This document shows positions 11,016-14,516 of a DNA stretch of 14,516 bases, piece by piece. The DNA is from Thiobacillus sp. GTDB taxonomy: Bacteria > Pseudomonadota > Gammaproteobacteria > Burkholderiales > Thiobacillaceae. The position numbers were made by a program, and so were the translations under genes. Position 1 is the stretch's first letter; each line of letters begins with the position of its first letter. The DNA is taken from positions 1-14,516 of the forward strand of contig JAIWOS010000176.1 of assembly GCA_020217265.1 (NCBI GenBank). Reading direction: 5' to 3'. Under the pieces are notes generated by a model. It searched no databases. It saw nothing but the letters and a program-made list of their open reading frames with translations, and was not told the DNA's origin.

Positions 11016-11867
11016 AAAACCGAGGTTGATATCCAGTTCGTTTTCCAGCCGGCGCCGGCGCGCCGCGGCGCGGCAATCCTCGGCGCCGTCGAACCAGGAA
11101 CCGCCCTTGGTCACCACTGCCTGCACCCTGCCCGCGATCGGCCGTTCCGGCAGGCTGGCATGGTCGCGCGTCCAGGCGCTGGCGGTGAACTCCCACACGT
11201 TGCCCATCATGTCGTACAAGCCCCAGCGATTGGGCTTCAGGCGGCCCACTTCCTGCGCGCCGCAGCGGATGAAACACCGCGTCATCAGGCGCGGGCGTTT
11301 CGGGCGGGCGTCGTCGTATCCCTGGCTTGCGTTGTACAGCGCATCGGCGGGATCGATGCGCGCGCCCTGCGGAAAGGCGCTCGCCGCGCCGGCACGGCAG
11401 GCGTATTCCCATTCCGGCTCGGTCGGCAGGCGGTAGCGCTGGCCGGTTTCGGCCGACAGCCAGGCGCAGTAGTCGCGCGCATCGGTCTGCCGCACGTTGA
11501 TCACGGGCTTGCGGCCCGACAACCAGAGCAGGTCCTCGCGCGGCCGCCAGCCGGTGGCGCGGGCGTAGGCCTCGAATTCTTCCGTCGTTACCGGATACAC
11601 CCCCAGCGCGAATGTGCGATCGATGAGCGCGGCACGCCGAGGCTTGTCCTGCGCAGGCGCAGCCTCAGCGGGAGCGGCGCCGTATTCGAAGGCGCCTGCC
11701 GGAATAACTGCCACTTCGGGGGCGGCCGTACGGTCATTCAGGGCGTCGTGGAAATGGGTGTCGGCGAGCCCGAGCGCGTTCGCGGCCTCGATTTGCAGGG
11801 CTCGGATTGCGCCTTCGCCCAGTGAAAATGTGTCCGGCAGGGCCGGGGTACGCGGATCGGTTTGCAT
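10995..11867 (-). CDS. SUMF1/FGE-sulfatase-domain protein, probably not a canonical formylglycine generator
   Basis: A 290-residue protein whose residues about 52-288 form a SUMF1-type (FGE-sulfatase) fold: PVTTEEFEAYARATGW (92-107), YRLPTEPEWEYACRAG (145-160), WGLYDMMGNVWEFTA (215-229), KGGSWFDGAEDCRAAARR (254-271) and NLGFRVLR (281-288). True FGE uses two cysteines in the segment after GGS; here only Cys265 is present, so sulfatase activation is unlikely. SUMF domains also occur in EgtB, PvdO and other proteins. The first 50 residues show no recognised domain, signal peptide or membrane segment. No sulfatase gene is nearby. Start ATG 11867 has a possible GATAAT -10 upstream but a weak ribosome site. 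The 3' end is part of a three-copy repeat. Confidence 0.8.
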   Translation of the reverse strand: MQTDPRTPALPDTFSLGEGAIRALQIEAANALGLADTHFHDALNDRTAAPEVAVIPAGAFEYGAAPAEAAPAQDKPRRAALIDRTFALGVYPVTTEEFEAYARATGWRPREDLLWLSGRKPVINVRQTDARDYCAWLSAETGQRYRLPTEPEWEYACRAGAASAFPQGARIDPADALYNASQGYDDARPKRPRLMTRCFIRCGAQEVGRLKPNRWGLYDMMGNVWEFTASAWTRDHASLPERPIAGRVQAVVTKGGSWFDGAEDCRAAARRRRLENELDINLGFRVLREI

Positions 11868-11893
11868 GATGGACTCGCTAGCAGGGATACCGG

Positions 11894-11922
11894 ATTATCG
11901 CAGGCCAGACAGCGGCAGGCAC
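11894..11922 (-). promoter_or_regulatory. Candidate promoter of the SUMF-domain gene
   Basis: Reading the - strand, GATAAT (11899-11894) matches five of six bases of a sigma-70 -10 box and lies 27 bases before the ATG at 11867. A poor -35 (GTGCCT, 11922-11917) sits 17 bases upstream. The -10 is good, the -35 weak, so an activator may be needed or the call may be wrong. Confidence 0.35.
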
Positions 11923-11947
11923 CTGTTTGTACGCCATCCGGCATCAT

Positions 11948-11978
11948 CCCCGGCGCCATGGTGTGTCCGTCGCCGGGG
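11948..11978. repeat. Perfect 8-bp GC inverted repeat in the divergent SUMF/diiron intergenic region
   Basis: CCCCGGCG at 11948-11955 and CGCCGGGG at 11971-11978 are exact inverse complements separated by 15 bases. The centre-to-centre spacing of about 23 bases spans roughly two helical turns, fitting a dimeric regulator site; alternatively it folds as a hairpin in a transcript. No T-run follows on either strand, so a terminator is unlikely. Confidence 0.5.
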
Positions 11979-12015
11979 CAGGCTGGCGGCAGTGACATGA
12001 GCCGAAGTAAGATGG

Positions 12016-12046
12016 TTGTCACCCGCCATGGCAAGAATGGTAAATA
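12016..12046 (+). promoter_or_regulatory. Candidate promoter of the diiron protein gene
   Basis: TTGTCA (12016-12021) matches five of six bases of a -35 box. An AT-rich patch GGTAAATATTT, including the 8-bp palindrome AAATATTT (12042-12049), lies 17-19 bases downstream and could supply the -10. Transcription would begin near 12053, leaving a short leader before the ATG at 12076 and excluding the earlier in-frame starts. Confidence 0.3.
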
Positions 12047-12075
12047 TTTCCCCGCGCTGCCACCGACCAAGCAAA

Positions 12076-12903
12076 ATGCTCTATCCCGAACTGTTCAGAT
12101 CGCTTGAACGCGCCCGCTGGAACATGGAAACCGACATCCCCTGGGACCGGTTCGACTCCGCCAAGCTCACCGACGAGGCCGCGCTCACCATCAAGATGAA
12201 TGCGATCACCGAGTGGGCCGCGCTGCCGGCCACTGAAATGTTCCTGCGCGACTTCGCGCACGACAGCGACTTTTCAGCCTTCATGTCGATCTGGTTCTAC
12301 GAGGAGCAGAAACACGCCCTGGTGCTGATGGAATACCTGCGGCGCTTCCGGCCCGAACTGGTGCCCAGCGAGGAAGAACTCCACGCCATCCGCTTTCCCT
12401 TCGACCCGGCGCCGCCGATGGAAACCCTGATGCTGCATTTCTGCGGCGAGGTGCGCCTCACCCAGTGGTACAAGTGCGCGTCGGAATGGCATGCCGAGCC
12501 GGTGATCAAGCATATCTACGAGACGATCTCGCGCGACGAGGGCCGCCATGGAGGCGCCTATCTGCAATACATGAAGCGCGCGTTGAAGCAGGGCGGCAAG
12601 GACGTCGCCGCCGCTTTTGCCAAGATTGGTTTCCTCATGGCGTCCAGCAAACGTGCCGACAAGGCGCTGCACCCGACCAATCTGCACGTCAATGAGGCCT
12701 TGTACCCGCGGGACACGATTCAATCCCGGCTGCCCGATCCCGTTTGGCTGGAACGCTGGCTCGACGAGCAGATTCGCTTCGACGATGTGTGGGAAAACAA
12801 GGTGGTAGGCGGCATTCTTCGCAATCTTTCGAACCTGCTGGGCCAGTCCTTCGAGAACGTGCGCGACCTCAACCGTTACCGCAAGCAGATGCTTGCAGCG
12901 TAA
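12076..12903 (+). CDS. Diiron ferritin-like protein of unknown function
   Basis: A 275-residue all-helical protein with the class II diiron ligand pattern: Glu46 (ITEWAALP), Glu77 and His80 in EEQKH, Glu125 (FCGEVRL), Glu155 and His158 in DEGRH. This E...ExxH...E...ExxH order is shared by acyl-ACP desaturases, ribonucleotide reductase R2 and oxygenases, so an O2-activating or oxidase role is plausible; the substrate is unknown. The region WNMETDIPWDRFD (15-27) is highly characteristic of betaproteobacterial relatives as I remember them. No signal peptide or transmembrane segment. The ATG at 12076 gives the family start MLYPELF; in-frame ATGs at 12028 and 12037 and a TTG at 12016 would add unlike residues and overlap the candidate promoter. 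No good Shine-Dalgarno is seen. It converges on hypE with 24 bases between stops. Confidence 0.82.
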   Translation: MLYPELFRSLERARWNMETDIPWDRFDSAKLTDEAALTIKMNAITEWAALPATEMFLRDFAHDSDFSAFMSIWFYEEQKHALVLMEYLRRFRPELVPSEEELHAIRFPFDPAPPMETLMLHFCGEVRLTQWYKCASEWHAEPVIKHIYETISRDEGRHGGAYLQYMKRALKQGGKDVAAAFAKIGFLMASSKRADKALHPTNLHVNEALYPRDTIQSRLPDPVWLERWLDEQIRFDDVWENKVVGGILRNLSNLLGQSFENVRDLNRYRKQMLAA

Positions 12904-12927
12904 ACAACACCGAGCAGATCACACGGT

Positions 12928-13932
12928 TCAGCAGATTCGCGGCAGCGGATCGTCTTCCAGTTCGTCGAGAATGCGGCGCCCTCCCAGGCTCGTGTTCAGG
13001 ATGACGCGACCGCCGCCCACCTCGATATGCCCGACGATGCGGGCGTCGCGGCCTTCGGGCAGGGCCTGCCAGCTGGCCAGTGCCTCGCTGGCGTAGGCGA
13101 AATCGACGACGGCGACGATGCGGCCCTCGCAGGCGAGAAAGTAAGGGTCGTAGCCGAGCATCTCGCACACCGAGACGACTTCCGGGCGCAGCGGCACGTC
13201 ATCCTGGTTGAACACCACGCTGTGGCCGCTGGCGCGCGCGATCTCGTGGGCGACGGTGGCGAGCCCGCCGCGCGTGGGGTCGCGCATGAACTTGAGGCCC
13301 GCAAGATCGCGCACGGCGCGGGCCAGCGGCAGAACCGAAGCGGAATCGGAACGCAGCGATCCGGCCAGGCCGAACTGCTGGCGCGCGAGCATCACCGCCA
13401 CGCCATGGTCGCCCACCGGGCCCGACACCAGAACCACGTCGCCGGGCACGATGCGCCCCGGCGCAAGCTCTGCCTGCGCGCGGCGGACGCCGACGCCGGT
13501 CACGACAAGATACAGGCCGCTGCCTTCGCCGCGCCGCACCACCTTGGTGTCGCCGGCGACCACCGCGACATGGCTCTGCCGCGCGGCGTACGCCAGGCTC
13601 TCGACGATGCGGTCGAGACGCGCGATCTCCAGCCCTTCTTCGATCAGCGCCGACACGGTGAGGTAGCGCGGGTCGGCGCCGGCCACCGCGAGGTCGTTGA
13701 CCACGCCGTGCACGGCGAGCGAGCCGATGTCGCCGCCTGGGAATTCGAGCGGATCGACCGTGAAGCCGTCGGTGGTGAGCATGGGGTCGCCATCGAGCGG
13801 TGGCAGCAGCGCGGCGTCGGCGTCGGCGTCGAGCAAAGGGTTGCCGAGATGGCGCACGAAGATGTCGGCGATGAGTTCGCGCATCAGGCGGCCGCCGTTG
13901 CCATGCGCGAGGAGGATGCGGGTGTCGTCCAT
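12928..13932 (-). CDS. hypE: HypE: hydrogenase maturation protein, thiocarboxamide dehydratase
   Basis: A 334-residue PurM/AIR-synthase-like ATPase that dehydrates its own C-terminal thiocarboxamide to thiocyanate, supplying the CN ligands for the NiFe-site iron. The C-terminus ends PRIC, with Cys334 the residue carbamoylated by HypF. Other family motifs are LAHGNGGR (8-15), LTTDGFTVDPLEFPGGDIG (52-70), HGVVNDLAVAGADPRYL (75-91), VAGDTKVV (125-132) and MRDPTRGGLA (216-225). The start at 13932 is five bases after the hypF stop and gives the normal N-terminus; the frame is open through hypF, but that part is out-of-frame hypF sequence. It acts with HypF, and with HypC/HypD that are not in the window, presumably for the hydrogenase at 1-3354. 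Confidence 0.96.
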   Translation of the reverse strand: MDDTRILLAHGNGGRLMRELIADIFVRHLGNPLLDADADAALLPPLDGDPMLTTDGFTVDPLEFPGGDIGSLAVHGVVNDLAVAGADPRYLTVSALIEEGLEIARLDRIVESLAYAARQSHVAVVAGDTKVVRRGEGSGLYLVVTGVGVRRAQAELAPGRIVPGDVVLVSGPVGDHGVAVMLARQQFGLAGSLRSDSASVLPLARAVRDLAGLKFMRDPTRGGLATVAHEIARASGHSVVFNQDDVPLRPEVVSVCEMLGYDPYFLACEGRIVAVVDFAYASEALASWQALPEGRDARIVGHIEVGGGRVILNTSLGGRRILDELEDDPLPRIC

Positions 13933-13937
13933 GGTTT

Positions 13938-14516
13938 TTACTGAAACAGGAATTCGATGACCTGGCCGAAGCTTAACCCGGCGTCGTTCACCGGAAGGCG
14001 GCACGGCAAATCCGCGTCGAACCCTGCGGCGTGCAAGCCACCGAGTGCCGCTTCGGCAAGCACGCGGTTCTGGAACACGCCGCCGGTGAGGCCCACCCGG
14101 GCGATGCCGGTTTCGTCGCGCAGCCGCTTCGCCTGATCGACCAGCGCCTGCGCGAGGCTGGCATGGAAAGCCGCCGCACGGTCGGCGGCTAGGCGACGGG
14201 TATCGGCGAGCAGGGGCAGGAGCGGCGCCCAGTCGCTGCGCCACACGCCATGGGCGTCGCGTGTCAGCGGCAGGGCGACGGCTTCGCCGGTGCCGGTCGC
14301 CGCCAGGGCTTCCAGCCGCATCGGGCCCTCGCCTTCGTAGCTGGCGTGGGTGCAGACGCCGCACAGGGCCGCGGCGGCGTCGAACAGACGGCCAACCGAA
14401 GATGTCGCCGGGCTGTTGATCCGCGCGGCCCAGGCCTCGCGCAGCGGCTCGGGCGCGAAGGGTGCCGGCTCGCCGTTTTCCCACAGCAGCGCCGCCGCCG
14501 CACGCCACGGCTCGCG
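13938..14516 (-). CDS. hypF: HypF: carbamoyltransferase, C-terminal part (truncated by window edge)
   Basis: The last 192 residues of HypF; the frame is open to the right edge, so the N-terminal acylphosphatase, zinc-finger and YrdC domains lie outside. Visible Kae1-like carbamoyltransferase features, in order: an REPWRAAA segment right at the edge, TSSVGRLFDAAAALCG, SYEGEGPMRLEALA, VGLTGGVFQNRVL and LPVNDAGLSFGQ near the C-terminus. HypF uses carbamoyl phosphate and ATP to carbamoylate the HypE C-terminal cysteine, and hypE follows after five bases. An internal ATG at 14321 should not be taken as the start, since family sequence continues upstream of it. Confidence 0.95.
   Translation of the reverse strand, partial: REPWRAAAALLWENGEPAPFAPEPLREAWAARINSPATSSVGRLFDAAAALCGVCTHASYEGEGPMRLEALAATGTGEAVALPLTRDAHGVWRSDWAPLLPLLADTRRLAADRAAAFHASLAQALVDQAKRLRDETGIARVGLTGGVFQNRVLAEAALGGLHAAGFDADLPCRLPVNDAGLSFGQVIEFLFQ

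Noticed and set aside
11000..11018. Rho-independent terminator between the FAD oxidoreductase and SUMF genes
   Set aside because: The 7-bp stem is AT-flanked but has no U-tract on either strand and lies within coding sequence.
12904..12927. Terminator between the diiron gene and hypE
   Set aside because: Only 24 bases, no hairpin and no T-run seen.
12928..14508. A 526-residue HypE with a large N-terminal extension
   Set aside because: The extra 192 codons are hypF read in another frame; the true hypF frame ends five bases before the hypE ATG.

Overview
The window is GC-rich (about two thirds by eye), densely packed bacterial chromosome. The gene content points to a proteobacterium and most likely a betaproteobacterium: a YffB-dapE pair arranged as in enterobacteria, a PrmB-type glutamine methyltransferase, an Atm1-type exporter and a diiron ferritin-like protein of a kind I associate with betaproteobacteria. 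The species assignment is inference. No rRNA, tRNA, CRISPR array, insertion sequence, integrase or clear Rho-independent terminator is visible. Base and codon use look even throughout, so nothing marks a recently acquired island.

Region 1 (1-3800, + strand) is the structural operon of a group 3b-type cytoplasmic NAD(P)-linked [NiFe] hydrogenase ('sulfhydrogenase'), in the order hydB (3' part only), hydG, hydD, hydA, then its own maturation endopeptidase. Every junction overlaps by 1-8 bases, so translation is probably coupled along the message. The inferred electron path is NiFe site (HydA), three Fe-S clusters (HydD), ferredoxin-like HydB, FAD/[2Fe-2S] HydG, NAD(P).

Region 2 (3797-6229, - strand) is a housekeeping operon transcribed yffB, dapE, prmB: a thioredoxin-fold ArsC-like protein, a lysine/peptidoglycan pathway enzyme and a ribosomal protein L3 methyltransferase. 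Its last gene converges on the hydrogenase operon, and the two end genes share a CTAG that carries both stop codons.

Region 3 (6299-9809, + strand) is a coupled three-gene unit: Atm1-type ABC exporter, UMF1/Atg22-like MFS transporter and an ElaA-like GNAT acetyltransferase. It is divergent from yffB across 69 bp. A 154-bp relatively AT-rich gap then precedes a renalase-like FAD oxidoreductase (9964-10929).

Region 4 (10943-12903) holds a SUMF1/FGE-fold protein on the - strand that lacks one catalytic cysteine, and a divergent diiron ferritin-like protein on the + strand. The 208-bp divergent region between them contains a perfect 8-bp inverted repeat. The 3' end of the SUMF gene is repeated three times with a 26-bp period.

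Region 5 (12928-14516, - strand) has hypE and the 3' part of hypF, which make the Fe-CN ligands of the NiFe site. They lie about 9 kb from the hydrogenase they presumably serve. The hydrogenase system is the main biological theme. I see no convincing sign of a wholly undescribed system; the most unusual items are the gene-end tandem repeat, the cysteine-poor SUMF protein and the uncharacterised diiron protein.
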